This document shows, one piece after another, positions 48,529-56,771 of a DNA stretch of 64,000 nucleotides; position 1 is the first letter of the stretch, and each line of letters opens with the position of its first letter. The stretch is from contig NZ_JACDTZ010000001.1 of the NCBI RefSeq assembly GCF_013978595.1, forward strand, positions 1,240,001 to 1,304,000. The letters are read 5' to 3'. Made by a program: the position numbers and the translations under genes. Source of the DNA: Corynebacterium haematomassiliense. GTDB lineage: Bacteria > Actinomycetota > Actinomycetes > Mycobacteriales > Mycobacteriaceae. Below the pieces are notes generated by a model, which saw only the letters and a list, made by a program, of their open reading frames with translations, made no database searches and was not told the DNA's origin.

Positions 48529-48544
48529 ATCTGCTTTCCGCTCC

Positions 48545-49615
48545 TTACTTGTTAACGATCGCGCGGGCGATCGAGTTGACGATGAAGGTCAGCAGGAACA
48601 GCACCAGGCCGGCGGCGATGTACGCGCCTGCGGAGACCGGGTTGTTGAACTCTGCGGCGGCGTTGGCGATCGCAGTGGCGAAGGTGGTGCCGCCGTCGAA
48701 CAGCGAGCCGCGGAAGTCGTTCGCCGGTGCCACAGCCATGTACAGCGCCATGGTCTCACCCAGCGCGCGGCCGAGGCCGAGCATGGAACCGGCGATGAAG
48801 CCGGACATGCCGAACGGGATCACGGTCATGCGGATGACTTCCCAGCGGGTGGCGCCGAGAGCCAATGCCGACTCGATCTGGCCCGGAGGGGTCTGCACGA
48901 AGATCTCGCGGGCGGTTGCGGCGATGATCGGCAGGATCATGATGGCCAGGACGATGCCGCCGGTCATCATGTTGCGGGCCGTGGAGAACGGCGGGGAGTT
49001 CTGGTAGGTGGCGAACAGGAAGAAGTCGCCGCCCCAGCTGTTGACCCACTTGTAGAAGTCGCCCAGCAGCGGGCCGAGCACCTGCGCGCCCCACAGGCCG
49101 TAGACGATGGACGGCACGGCGGCGAGCATGTCCACCAGGGTGCCCAGCGGGCGGACCAGCTTCGGCGGGCAGTAGTTGGACAGGAACAGTGCCACGCCAA
49201 GGGCGATAGGCATCGCGATGACCAGCGCGATCAGCGAGATGGTCACCGTGGAGAAGAACAGGTTCGGGATACCGAACTTCATTGCGTCCAGGTTCGCCGT
49301 CTGCCAGCCGCCACCGTAGGTGAGGAAGCCGATCAAGCCGCGGTCGTTACGCATCAGCGGCGGGAGGGCCTGGATGAGCAGGAAGATACCGATCGCCGCG
49401 ACCAGCACAGTGATCAGCGTCGCGGAGGCGGTGGAGAGGAACTCGAAAACGCGGTCACCCGGGCGCTTCACGCCGGAGCCCTTGTTTGCGTTGTCCGCTA
49501 CCGGGGTGTTTCCGCCGTCGCCTTTTGTCAGGGTGGTGCCCGTTGAGTTCTGGATTACAGGATCTGTGGTGTTCGCGGGTCCTGCTCCGCGGTCGAGGTG
49601 ATCGTTAGCAGCCAT
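48545..49615 (-). CDS. pstC: Phosphate ABC transporter permease PstC
   Basis: A 356-residue subunit with six helices and an extended N-terminus of about 55 residues before the first helix (ATLITVLVAAIGIFLLIQAL). The EAA loop is ESALALGATRWEVIRMTVIPFGMSG (about 257-281). ALGRALGETMALYMAVAP follows. In contact with PstB and PstA. It is separated from pstS by 152 bp with two hairpins, which probably set the PstS excess. Confidence 0.95.
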   Translation of the reverse strand: MAANDHLDRGAGPANTTDPVIQNSTGTTLTKGDGGNTPVADNANKGSGVKRPGDRVFEFLSTASATLITVLVAAIGIFLLIQALPPLMRNDRGLIGFLTYGGGWQTANLDAMKFGIPNLFFSTVTISLIALVIAMPIALGVALFLSNYCPPKLVRPLGTLVDMLAAVPSIVYGLWGAQVLGPLLGDFYKWVNSWGGDFFLFATYQNSPPFSTARNMMTGGIVLAIMILPIIAATAREIFVQTPPGQIESALALGATRWEVIRMTVIPFGMSGFIAGSMLGLGRALGETMALYMAVAPANDFRGSLFDGGTTFATAIANAAAEFNNPVSAGAYIAAGLVLFLLTFIVNSIARAIVNK

Positions 49616-49689
49616 ATGCTCGAATCCTTCGAAGATGAATCGTTGTGGACGGCGGAAACTGGGGCTTGCGCTCCACTTCTCCGCATAGA

Positions 49690-49753
49690 GAGACCCCCAA
49701 AGATCGGAATCTGAGGGGGTCTATCTGCCTACTGCGGCCTAAGACCGCAGTAG
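49690..49753 (-). terminator. Two consecutive hairpins between pstS and pstC
   Basis: Hairpin A pairs AGACCCCC/GGGGGTCT (49691-49698 with 49715-49722). Hairpin B is a perfect 9-bp stem CTACTGCGG/CCGCAGTAG (49729-49737 with 49745-49753). They follow the pstS stop and may act as 3'-stabilising and partial-termination structures, so more PstS than channel protein is made. Confidence 0.6.
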
Positions 49754-49767
49754 CCGATTGCCAGCAA

Positions 49768-50919
49768 TTACTTGATGGCGTTGATAGCCTCGCGCAGACG
49801 CTCAGCGTGTGCACCCTTGACCGGGATGAAGCCCTCAGCAGCGAGCTCGTCGTCCTGGCTGTCCAGAGCAACGTTGAGGAAGTCCTTGACCATCTTGGAG
49901 GTTGCCTCGTCGTAGCCGGCGGAGCAGACGATCTCGTAGGTGGTCAGAACCAGCGGGTATGCGCCAGCAGCGTCGGTCTTGAACAGCTTGTCAGAGTCGA
50001 CGACCATGTTGTGGCCCTCGGTCTTGAACTCGAGGCCGTCCAGGGTCTTCTCAACAGCCTCGTCGGTGAGCTCAACCGGGCCGCCACCGAAGTCGATGTT
50101 GGCCTTCTTGTCAGCGAAGCCAGCCTCAACGTAGGTGATTGCACCCTCGGTCGCGTTGACCTCCTGTGCCACACCGGAGGAGCCGTTGGCGCCGGTGCCC
50201 ACAGCGTTCGGGAATGCCTTGCCGGTGGACTCCCACTTGCCGTCGGAAGCGGCAGCCAGGAACTTCTGGAAGTTGTCGGAGGTGCCGGACTCGTCGGAGC
50301 GGTAGAAGACGTTGATCGGAGCGTCCGGGAGCTCGACGCCCTCGTTGTTCTCGGCGATCTTCGGGTCGTTCCAGGTGGTGATGACGCCCTGGAAGATCTC
50401 GACGATGTTGTCGACGGTCAGGTTCAGCTCGTCCACGCCGTCCAGGTTGTAGGCGATTGCGACCGGGCCGATGACGAACGGCAGGTGCCATGCCTCGTTG
50501 CCGCCGCAGCGGTCAGCGGCTGCCTGGACCTGGTCGTCCTTCAGCGGGGAGTCGGAGCCAGCGAACACTGCCTGGTTAGCAATGAAGTTCTTCTGGCCAG
50601 CGCCGGAGCCGGACGGGGTGTAGGCCAGCTGCGCACCCGGAACCTCGGATGCGTAGACGGACGCGAAGTAGTCCATCGCGTTCTGCTGGGAGGAAGCGCC
50701 CTCTGCGACGAGGGTGCCCTCCTGGCCGGAGAGCTCGTAGTCGCCGGACTTCGAGTCGCTGTCCTTGCTGTCCTTGTCGTCGGAGGACACGGCCTCGGTT
50801 GCGGACTCAACAGCGTCGGTAGCTGCGTTGTCCTCGGAGTCGCCGCAAGCGACGAGGGAAGCGGAAGAGAGGGCAACGACGCCAGCGATTGCTGCGGTGC
50901 GCTTGAAGTTACGGATCAC
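49768..50919 (-). CDS. pstS: Phosphate-binding lipoprotein PstS
   Basis: Extracytoplasmic phosphate receptor of the Pst transporter. The protein is 383 residues. The signal peptide ends with the lipobox SASLVAC (Cys about residue 25). An acidic/Ser linker (SSDDKDSKDSDSKSG) precedes the binding domain. Phosphate-contact segments are ASSQQNAMDYFASVY, FYRSDESGTSDNFQKFL and GTGANGSSGVAQEVN. The GTG at 50919 was chosen because AAAGGTATCCC precedes it; the open frame runs 21 codons further without a start signal. Confidence 0.95.
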   Translation of the reverse strand: MIRNFKRTAAIAGVVALSSASLVACGDSEDNAATDAVESATEAVSSDDKDSKDSDSKSGDYELSGQEGTLVAEGASSQQNAMDYFASVYASEVPGAQLAYTPSGSGAGQKNFIANQAVFAGSDSPLKDDQVQAAADRCGGNEAWHLPFVIGPVAIAYNLDGVDELNLTVDNIVEIFQGVITTWNDPKIAENNEGVELPDAPINVFYRSDESGTSDNFQKFLAAASDGKWESTGKAFPNAVGTGANGSSGVAQEVNATEGAITYVEAGFADKKANIDFGGGPVELTDEAVEKTLDGLEFKTEGHNMVVDSDKLFKTDAAGAYPLVLTTYEIVCSAGYDEATSKMVKDFLNVALDSQDDELAAEGFIPVKGAHAERLREAINAIK

Positions 50920-51020
50920 GGGATACCTTTCCGGTGCTAACGGGTCAGTTTCGAGTGTCGGAACAACTGTCCGATTACTCACGAGTGCAAACCTACGGAA
51001 CCCTGGTTAATGGCCGGTAG

Positions 51021-51044
51021 CCAGTTAAGTGAATAACTGGTGAA
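51021..51044. promoter_or_regulatory. Possible Pho-type operator upstream of pstS
   Basis: A perfect inverted repeat CCAGTTA/TAACTGG (51021-51027 with 51034-51040) contains one GTGAA. A second GTGAA lies 11 bp on (51029 and 51040), the spacing of PhoR/PhoB-type direct repeats. It lies about 110 bp upstream of the pstS start. The gap 50920-51083 shows nothing else clear. Confidence 0.35.
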
Positions 51045-51083
51045 CTCCCGCCCATCACAACGTTTCCGCAGGTAAAAGCCAGG

Positions 51084-51956
51084 CTACCGGTAGACAACGT
51101 GACTTTCATCAACTTTGAATCCGAGCTGCGTATACCGCTTCACCGCGGGCTCATTGTCTGCCTCAACATAGAGGATGACCTGCGGGGATCCACCCTGGAC
51201 CAGGTGCGCCAACCCCATCTGCATCAATGGTCCCCCCATTCCCTCCCCCCGATGCTCTGAGGCGAGCCCAACCACATACACCTCACCCGTCCCATCGGGG
51301 TGACGCTTGGTCCAGTGGAACCCAGCCAACTGTTCGCCTTCGTACAGCAGCTGCACACCCGCCGGGTCAAACCACTCAGCCTCCATCGCGCGGTGCAACC
51401 GCTCCACGTCCCAGCCTCCCTGTTCCGGGTGCCAGGAAAAGGCGTCGTTGTTCACTTCGAGCCATTGCTTCTCGACGGCGTCCCGTCCCCAACGCTCCAC
51501 CGCCCCCACGTAGTCCAGGGCTTCAAACCCTGCCGGCAGCTCTGGCCCGCCGGCAGCGATGTCGTCGGCGGAAATCCCCATCACCAGCAGCTCCCGGACT
51601 ACCTCGAGCCCCAGTTTCGCCGCGAGCGCCTTCGCCCCCGGAAGGTTGCCGTGCGCCCACAGCCCGGCGTCAGGGTTTTCGGCACGGACTGTGCGCGCCA
51701 GTGCTTCGCCGATGGCTTCGCGGCGGCGCTCCGGGTGCACGACCAGCTCGGCTGAGCCGTCCTCCGCCAGTCCCGCGCAGGCCACCACCTCGCCGTCGCG
51801 CTCGGCCAGGAAGTGGGCGTGGCGGAGGCGATCGTCGTCAAGCCCCTGCACAAAGCTTTCGGAGAAGGCGGCGATGCCGTCGTGGGTTTCGGCGGCCTCA
51901 AGCAAGGGTCGCACGCGGTCGCCGGGCAGGTGGGCGCTTAGGATATCGGCAGTCAT
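51084..51956 (-). CDS. mshD: Mycothiol synthase
   Basis: Last step of mycothiol synthesis: acetylation of the cysteine amine of Cys-GlcN-Ins. The protein is 290 residues with two GNAT domains. The first (about 1-125) has AELVVHPERRREAIGEAL. The second (about 135-290) has EVYVVGLASEHRGEGMGGPLMQMGLAHLV, the acetyl-CoA loop, and LYVEADNEPAVKRYTQLGFK near the end. The presence of mshD marks an actinobacterium that uses mycothiol. TAGCCT lies 8 nt before the ATG (leaderless). It shares a short upstream region with the LmeA-like gene. Confidence 0.94.
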   Translation of the reverse strand: MTADILSAHLPGDRVRPLLEAAETHDGIAAFSESFVQGLDDDRLRHAHFLAERDGEVVACAGLAEDGSAELVVHPERRREAIGEALARTVRAENPDAGLWAHGNLPGAKALAAKLGLEVVRELLVMGISADDIAAGGPELPAGFEALDYVGAVERWGRDAVEKQWLEVNNDAFSWHPEQGGWDVERLHRAMEAEWFDPAGVQLLYEGEQLAGFHWTKRHPDGTGEVYVVGLASEHRGEGMGGPLMQMGLAHLVQGGSPQVILYVEADNEPAVKRYTQLGFKVDESHVVYR

Positions 51957-51990
51957 GGCTCCCAAGGCTACGTGCGGGAAGGAGGGCGCG

Positions 51991-52716
51991 GTGAAGAAAG
52001 CGGTCGTGGTCGCGGCGGTACTCGTCGCCGCCCTCGGGCTCGCGGATACCGCGCTGGCCTCGCACGTGGAGCACGACCTCGCGCGCGAAGGTGTGGAGGC
52101 GGAGGTCAGCGCCGTGCCCTTTGTGTGGTCGGGCATCTCAGGCCGCGTCCCGCGTGTCACCGTGAAGCGCACCGACGCGGACATCCCCGGCCCCGGGGTG
52201 GGCACGGTGAGCGTGGAAATGTTCAACCTCAAGCTGGACACACCTTCGGATGCGCTGCGCGGCGAAGTCGTCGGCGCGGATGCCCGCCTGGTGCGCCGCC
52301 GCATCCGCCTCGACGGCGTGGGCTTCGGCGAGCTGCTGGGCATCACGAACCTGGACATGGCCAACCCCTACGACATCTCCCCCACCGGCGGCGTGGCCAG
52401 CGAGGCGCGCCTGACCGGCACCGCGCCCGACGCCCGCGAGCCCGCCACCGTGGTGGTGACGCTGCGGCTTGTCGACGGCACATTCCGCATGCGGCCGAGC
52501 CAGCTCCTCGACGTCGCGGACGGCGACGAACAGGCCGTGCTGGACGGATTCAGTCTCGACCTGGACACCCGGGAGCTGCCGCTCGGCGGGCCCGCGGACC
52601 TGGTGCAGCTTCGCGGGGGCTCGCTCGAGCTGTCCCGCGACCGGGTAAACACCGTGGTGGAGCCGGCGGATCTGGAGCCGTTGGCGGGAGCGTCTACGCT
52701 GGGGCAGCATGACTGA
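51991..52716 (+). CDS. LmeA-family (DUF2993) exported lipid-binding protein
   Basis: A 241-residue protein. An N-terminal hydrophobic segment of about 18 residues (AVVVAAVLVAALGLADTAL) acts as signal or anchor. The rest is a DUF2993 beta-rich domain, the family of the mycobacterial lipoglycan maturation protein LmeA, which binds phospholipids outside the membrane. A GGAAGGAGGGCGCG site precedes the GTG start. The stop overlaps the start region of the nitrobindin-like gene, and the two are probably translated together. The role in lipomannan/lipoarabinomannan maturation is inferred. Confidence 0.75.
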   Translation: MKKAVVVAAVLVAALGLADTALASHVEHDLAREGVEAEVSAVPFVWSGISGRVPRVTVKRTDADIPGPGVGTVSVEMFNLKLDTPSDALRGEVVGADARLVRRRIRLDGVGFGELLGITNLDMANPYDISPTGGVASEARLTGTAPDAREPATVVVTLRLVDGTFRMRPSQLLDVADGDEQAVLDGFSLDLDTRELPLGGPADLVQLRGGSLELSRDRVNTVVEPADLEPLAGASTLGQHD

Positions 52717-53350
52717 TGAAAACAAGCTCAACGGCAACGACGCTGTGAACCTCGCGGCGGAGCAGTCCAAGAACACCGCGCACCGCAACATCCCGGAGCT
52801 GGGCTTCGAGGACATGCCGCTCGCGGCGGACACCGCAAACCTGCGCTACGGCCCCTCGCTTCACGACGGCCTGCTGGCCCTGCTGCCGCTCGTCGGCGTG
52901 TGGACCGGCTCCGGCCAGGCCAACGATCCGTCCGACCCGGAGGGCGAGGAGTACGCCTTCGGCCAGCAGCTGGTGGTTTCCCACGACGGCGAGAATTACC
53001 TACGCTTCGAGTCCCGCATCTGGCGCCTGGATTCCGAGGGCAACGCCACCGGCGCGGACCAGCGCGAGGTGGGGTTCTGGCGCATCTCGCTCAAGGACGA
53101 GATCGAGGTGACGCTGACGAACTCCCGCGGCCTGGTGGAGATCATGTACGGCGGGCTGGTCAACGAGCGCGCGTGGCAGCTCACCAGCGCCTCCACCATC
53201 GCCACGGAGACCGGCCCGGCCGCCCACGGCCCGGGCAAGCGCCTCTACGGCCTGATGCCCAACAACAACCTGGGCTGGGTGGACGAGCGCGCCGTCGACG
53301 GCGAAATGGTGCCCTACATGTCCGCCGAGCTGAAGCGAGTGGCGGGCTAA
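52709..53350 (+). CDS. Nitrobindin-like (FABP/THAP4 heme-binding fold) protein
   Basis: A 213-residue protein with the ten-strand nitrobindin beta-barrel: LLPLVGVWTGSGQ, LRFESRIWRL, REVGFWRIS and LTNSRGLVEIMYG. The N-terminal 45 residues are an extra hydrophilic extension. In nitrobindin a His near the C-terminus holds ferric heme; here the last segment reads GEMVPYMSAELKRVAG and the His seems to be missing. Heme binding and peroxynitrite isomerase activity are therefore doubtful. TACGCT lies 8 nt before the ATG. Its last 4 bp overlap the convergent pabC. Confidence 0.78.
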   Translation: MTDENKLNGNDAVNLAAEQSKNTAHRNIPELGFEDMPLAADTANLRYGPSLHDGLLALLPLVGVWTGSGQANDPSDPEGEEYAFGQQLVVSHDGENYLRFESRIWRLDSEGNATGADQREVGFWRISLKDEIEVTLTNSRGLVEIMYGGLVNERAWQLTSASTIATETGPAAHGPGKRLYGLMPNNNLGWVDERAVDGEMVPYMSAELKRVAG

Positions 53351-54243
53351 GCTACCGCGTTTTCTATGAGCTGCCTGATCTCCGCGGCGTTGTCGGGGGC
53401 GGGCAGCTTTTCGCCGTCGAGACGTTTCACGCGCGCGGCGATGCGGGTGGAGCTGACCAACCAGACGGACTCGGCTTTCAGCAGCTCGCCCAAGTAGATG
53501 TCCTTGGCCTTGCACTTCCAGCCGAGCTTTTCCGCGTGCTCGAAGACGGCGGCCTGGGTGGTGCCGGCCATCACGCCCGCGCCCGGGGCCGGGGTGCGCA
53601 GGCGGCCGCCCTTTTTCACCATGAGCACGCTCGACGTCGCACCTTCGAGCACGCGCCCGGTGTCCGGGTCGATGTAGATGATGTCGTCCGCGCCCTGCTC
53701 CCCCGCCCAGCGCAGGGCCGCCATGGTCAGCGCATAGTTCAGCGTTTTCGCGCCGTCGCGCATCCACGGCACGTCCAAGTCGATGGCGTAGCCGCGCGGG
53801 GTGGTCAGCACGCTCACTCCGCGTTCGCGCTGGCGCAGCACGCTTTCCGGCAGCGGCCGCACCGTGATCCAGGCGGTGGGCACCCCGGTGGTTTCGCGCC
53901 CGCGGGTCATGGTCCAAGTAACCTTCGCCTCGATGTCCGCGGCGTCCCCGCGCTCACGGTAGTAGTCGGCCACCGCTTCCTCGGTCGCGCGGACCCAGTG
54001 CTCCCGGCCCGGCTCCGGCAGGCCCAAAAGCTCCGCGGAACGTACGAAGCGTTTGAAGTGCTTGCCCAGGTTTCGCGGCTTTCCCCCGCGCACCAGGATG
54101 GATTCGAAGATGCCGTCGCCGCGGGTGACGGCCGCGTCGTCCCAGAACACGTGCGGCATGTTCGGGTTCTGGCGCCGCACCGAGCCACCGAACGGCTCCA
54201 CCAGGTAGATCACGGGCGCGGGCGTTAGCTGGGGAAAAACCAT
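53347..54243 (-). CDS. pabC: Aminodeoxychorismate lyase (class IV aminotransferase fold)
   Basis: Fold-type IV PLP enzyme. The 298-residue protein has TRGDGIFESILV near the start, the PLP lysine in GAKTLNYALTMAALRWA (about 158), the Glu-containing loop GRVLEGATSSVLMV, and AGTTQAAVFEHA. It best fits 4-amino-4-deoxychorismate lyase (folate synthesis). A branched-chain or D-amino-acid aminotransferase of the same fold cannot be excluded. The start is 54243. It is divergent from ygfZ, whose product also uses folate, which supports the folate assignment. Confidence 0.82.
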   Translation of the reverse strand: MVFPQLTPAPVIYLVEPFGGSVRRQNPNMPHVFWDDAAVTRGDGIFESILVRGGKPRNLGKHFKRFVRSAELLGLPEPGREHWVRATEEAVADYYRERGDAADIEAKVTWTMTRGRETTGVPTAWITVRPLPESVLRQRERGVSVLTTPRGYAIDLDVPWMRDGAKTLNYALTMAALRWAGEQGADDIIYIDPDTGRVLEGATSSVLMVKKGGRLRTPAPGAGVMAGTTQAAVFEHAEKLGWKCKAKDIYLGELLKAESVWLVSSTRIAARVKRLDGEKLPAPDNAAEIRQLIENAVA

Positions 54244-54251
54244 AGTGCCCC

Positions 54252-54258
54252 TATGATA
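54252..54258. promoter_or_regulatory. Overlapping bidirectional -10 for pabC and ygfZ
   Basis: TATGATA reads as TATGAT on the plus strand (8 nt before the ygfZ ATG) and as TATCAT on the minus strand (9 nt before the pabC ATG). The start codons are separated by only 22 bp. Neither gene has a ribosome-binding site. Confidence 0.55.
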
Positions 54259-54265
54259 GGCGCCC

Positions 54266-55318
54266 ATGGGTTACGCATCGGAGCTTTTGACACGTCCCGG
54301 CGCACAGGAGCTGCCCGGGGCCTCGCTTCTCGACGCCAAAGGGGTCCCCTGGCACTACGGCAACCCCCTGGTGGAGCAGCGCATCACCGAGCCGACGCTG
54401 GTGGACCGGTCCCACCGCGCCGTCGTGGCCGTCTCCGGGCCGGACGCGCCGACATTCCTCAACAACCTGCTCTCGCAGAAGCTGGATGACGCCGCCGACG
54501 GCTTCGCCGCTGCCGCCCTGGACCTGGACGCGCAGGGCCGCATCCTGCACCACGCCGATGTGGCGGTGGCCAGCGGCGTCTACTACTTCGACCTGCCGTC
54601 CTACCAGCGCGAATCCTTCGTGGACTTCCTGCGAAAGATGGTGTTCTGGTCCGAGGTGACCATCGAGGAGCCGGACCTGGCGGTGCTGACCATCCTGGGC
54701 CCGGTGGCGCAGCCGGACCTGGGCCAGGTGTTCACCCGCCGCCTGGACGGCTGGGGCGGGGTCGGCCGCACCGACATCGCGGTGCCGAGGGCCCGTATCA
54801 CCGAGGTCGCGGACCAGTTCCCGCTCGCGGGACTGATGGCCTTTACCGCCTTCCGCGTCGCCGCCGGCGAGCCGGAAACGCGCGCGGACTTGGACGAGAA
54901 ATCCATCCCGCACGAGGCGCCGAACCTGATCAACCGCGGCGAAGATATCCGCGCCGTCCACCTGGATAAGGGCTGCTACCGCGGGCAGGAAACCGTCGCG
55001 CGCGTGGAGAACCTGGGCCGCTCCCCCAGGCTGCTGGTCAAGCTGCAGCTGGACGGCTCCGCCCCGTCCGAGCCGGAGATCGGCGCCGAGATCACCGCCG
55101 GCGGGCGCAAGGTGGGCAGGCTCGGCACCGTTGTGCACGACGCGGACGAAGGCCCGGTCGCCCTCGCCCTGGTGAAGCGTTCGGCGCTGCAGGCGCCGCT
55201 GGACATCGGCGGCACGGCGGCGTCGGTGGACCAGTCGTCCCTGCCTGCGGATGAGGGCGACCACGCGGGACGCCGGGCCGTCGATAGGCTGAGGCGCGGA
55301 CCTGAGAGCCAGCTATAA
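54266..55318 (+). CDS. ygfZ: Folate-dependent Fe-S cluster protein YgfZ
   Basis: A 350-residue folate-binding protein of the GcvT/YgfZ family, which assists iron-sulfur cluster repair or assembly. The signature is DKGCYRGQETVARVENLG (about 236-253), the conserved KGCYxGQE. The N-terminal domain has VVAVSGPDAPTFLNNLLSQ, and the C-terminal beta-barrel GAEITAGGRKVGRLGTVVHD. The last 40 residues (from about 310) have no conserved pattern and are basic. TATGAT lies 8 nt upstream. Confidence 0.93.
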   Translation: MGYASELLTRPGAQELPGASLLDAKGVPWHYGNPLVEQRITEPTLVDRSHRAVVAVSGPDAPTFLNNLLSQKLDDAADGFAAAALDLDAQGRILHHADVAVASGVYYFDLPSYQRESFVDFLRKMVFWSEVTIEEPDLAVLTILGPVAQPDLGQVFTRRLDGWGGVGRTDIAVPRARITEVADQFPLAGLMAFTAFRVAAGEPETRADLDEKSIPHEAPNLINRGEDIRAVHLDKGCYRGQETVARVENLGRSPRLLVKLQLDGSAPSEPEIGAEITAGGRKVGRLGTVVHDADEGPVALALVKRSALQAPLDIGGTAASVDQSSLPADEGDHAGRRAVDRLRRGPESQL

Positions 55319-55449
55319 AAGCTGTTCAGACCCCCAAAGCGCATTTTTTCTGAGTGCAAGCTATAGTGTCCTACAGGAAAATATCGTAAATAAGTATGAG
55401 GCCGCCTCTTTAGAAGGCCGCCCAAGAACCACCTCAAGGGGGTCACGCC

Positions 55450-55650
55450 ATGGGCCGCGGACGCGCAAAAGCCAAGCAGACCAAGGTTGCTCGCCAGCTG
55501 AAGTACAACACTCCTGAAATGGACCTGGATTCCCTGCAGCGAGAGCTTGCAGGCCAGGCCCCGCGACGCAGCTGGGACGACGACGAGGCAGAGGTGGACG
55601 ACCAGTACGCGGAGTACGCGGACTGGGACGACGAGGACGACGACCGCTAG
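55450..55650 (+). CDS. DUF3073 small acidic protein
   Basis: A 66-residue actinobacterial DUF3073 protein. The basic N-terminus (GRGRAKAKQTKVARQLKYN) is followed by a strongly acidic C-terminus (YAEYADWDDEDDDR). A CAAGGGGGTCACGCC site precedes the ATG. TATAGT at 55362 may be its -10, giving an 80-nt leader. Function unknown; in the genus it is found next to the purine genes, as here. Confidence 0.9.
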   Translation: MGRGRAKAKQTKVARQLKYNTPEMDLDSLQRELAGQAPRRSWDDDEAEVDDQYAEYADWDDEDDDR

Positions 55651-55665
55651 TCCACCGCCTCAATG

Positions 55666-55695
55666 AAAAAAGCACCCCTCACCGGGGTGCTTTTT
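55666..55695. terminator. Bidirectional terminator between DUF3073 and purM
   Basis: AAAAAGCACCCC/GGGGTGCTTTTT stem with a TCACC-type loop; T runs on both strands. Confidence 0.9.
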
Positions 55696-55703
55696 ACGTA
55701 TTC

Positions 55704-56771
55704 CTAGTACTGCGGGTGCGAGCCGGTGAGCACGGCGCGGGCAGTATCGCCCTCGCCCGCGGCGCGGACCTCGCCGAGATCCCACGCGTCGATGTGACGC
55801 GCCGCCAGGATGGCCAGGGCGCGGTCCCGGTCCTCCGGGCTGACGATGGCCACCATGCCGACGCCCATGTTGAACGTCTTCTCCATCTCCTCGTCCGGAA
55901 CCTGGCCGACGGACTTGATGGTGCGGAAGATCGGGCCCGGGGTCCAGGTGGTGCGGCGCATGTCCGCCACTAGCCCCTCGGGGATGATGCGCTCCATGTT
56001 GCCGGCCAAGCCGCCGCCGGTGACGTGGCAGAAGGTGCGCACCTCGCACTCCGCGGCCAGCGCCAGGCAGTCCAGGGCGTAGATGCGGGTTGGCTCAAGC
56101 AGCTCCTCGCCGAGGGTGCGGCCCAGCTCCTCCATCTCCGCGTCCAGGGGCAGCCCGGCGCGCTCCAGCAGCACGTGGCGGGCCAGGGAGTAGCCGTTGG
56201 AGTGCAGGCCGGAAGAGGCCATGGCGATGATGGAATCGCCCTCGCGGACCTTGTCCGGGCCGAGCAGCTCGGCGGCCTCGACGACGCCGACGGCGGTGGC
56301 GGACACGTCGTACTCGTCCGGCTCCATCACGCCCGGGTGCTCAGCGGTCTCGCCGCCGAGCAGGGCGCAGCCGGCTTGGACGCAGCCCTCGGCGATGCCG
56401 GAGACAATCTCTGCGACCTTTTCGGGCACGACCTTACCGATGGCGATGTAGTCCTGCAGGAACAGCGGCTCGGCGCCGCAGACGACCAGGTCGTCCACGC
56501 ACATGGCCACCAGGTCGATGCCGATGGTGTCGTGCTTGTCCATGGCTTGTGCCACGGCGAGCTTGGTGCCCACGCCGTCGGAGCCTGCGGCCAGCAGCGG
56601 TTCCTTGTACTTGCCCAGGGCAAACAGGCCGGCGAAGCCGCCCAGGCCGCCGCGGACCTCCGGGCGGGTGGCGCGCTTGGCGTGCGGTGCGAAAAGCTCC
56701 ACGGCCTTGTCGCCGGCCTCGATGGACACGCCGGCGGCTTCGTAGGAAACCGGATTCTGTTCAGTACTCAT
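55704..56771 (-). CDS. purM: Phosphoribosylformylglycinamidine cyclo-ligase
   Basis: Closes the imidazole ring to give AIR, the fifth step of purine synthesis. The protein is 355 residues. The ATP-binding start is SDGVGTKLAVAQAMDKHDTIGIDLVAMCVDDL. Other segments are HVTGGGLAGNMERIIPEG and TFNMGVGMVAIV. It starts one base after the purF stop, so both are co-transcribed (purF-purM). Confidence 0.97.
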   Translation of the reverse strand: MSTEQNPVSYEAAGVSIEAGDKAVELFAPHAKRATRPEVRGGLGGFAGLFALGKYKEPLLAAGSDGVGTKLAVAQAMDKHDTIGIDLVAMCVDDLVVCGAEPLFLQDYIAIGKVVPEKVAEIVSGIAEGCVQAGCALLGGETAEHPGVMEPDEYDVSATAVGVVEAAELLGPDKVREGDSIIAMASSGLHSNGYSLARHVLLERAGLPLDAEMEELGRTLGEELLEPTRIYALDCLALAAECEVRTFCHVTGGGLAGNMERIIPEGLVADMRRTTWTPGPIFRTIKSVGQVPDEEMEKTFNMGVGMVAIVSPEDRDRALAILAARHIDAWDLGEVRAAGEGDTARAVLTGSHPQY

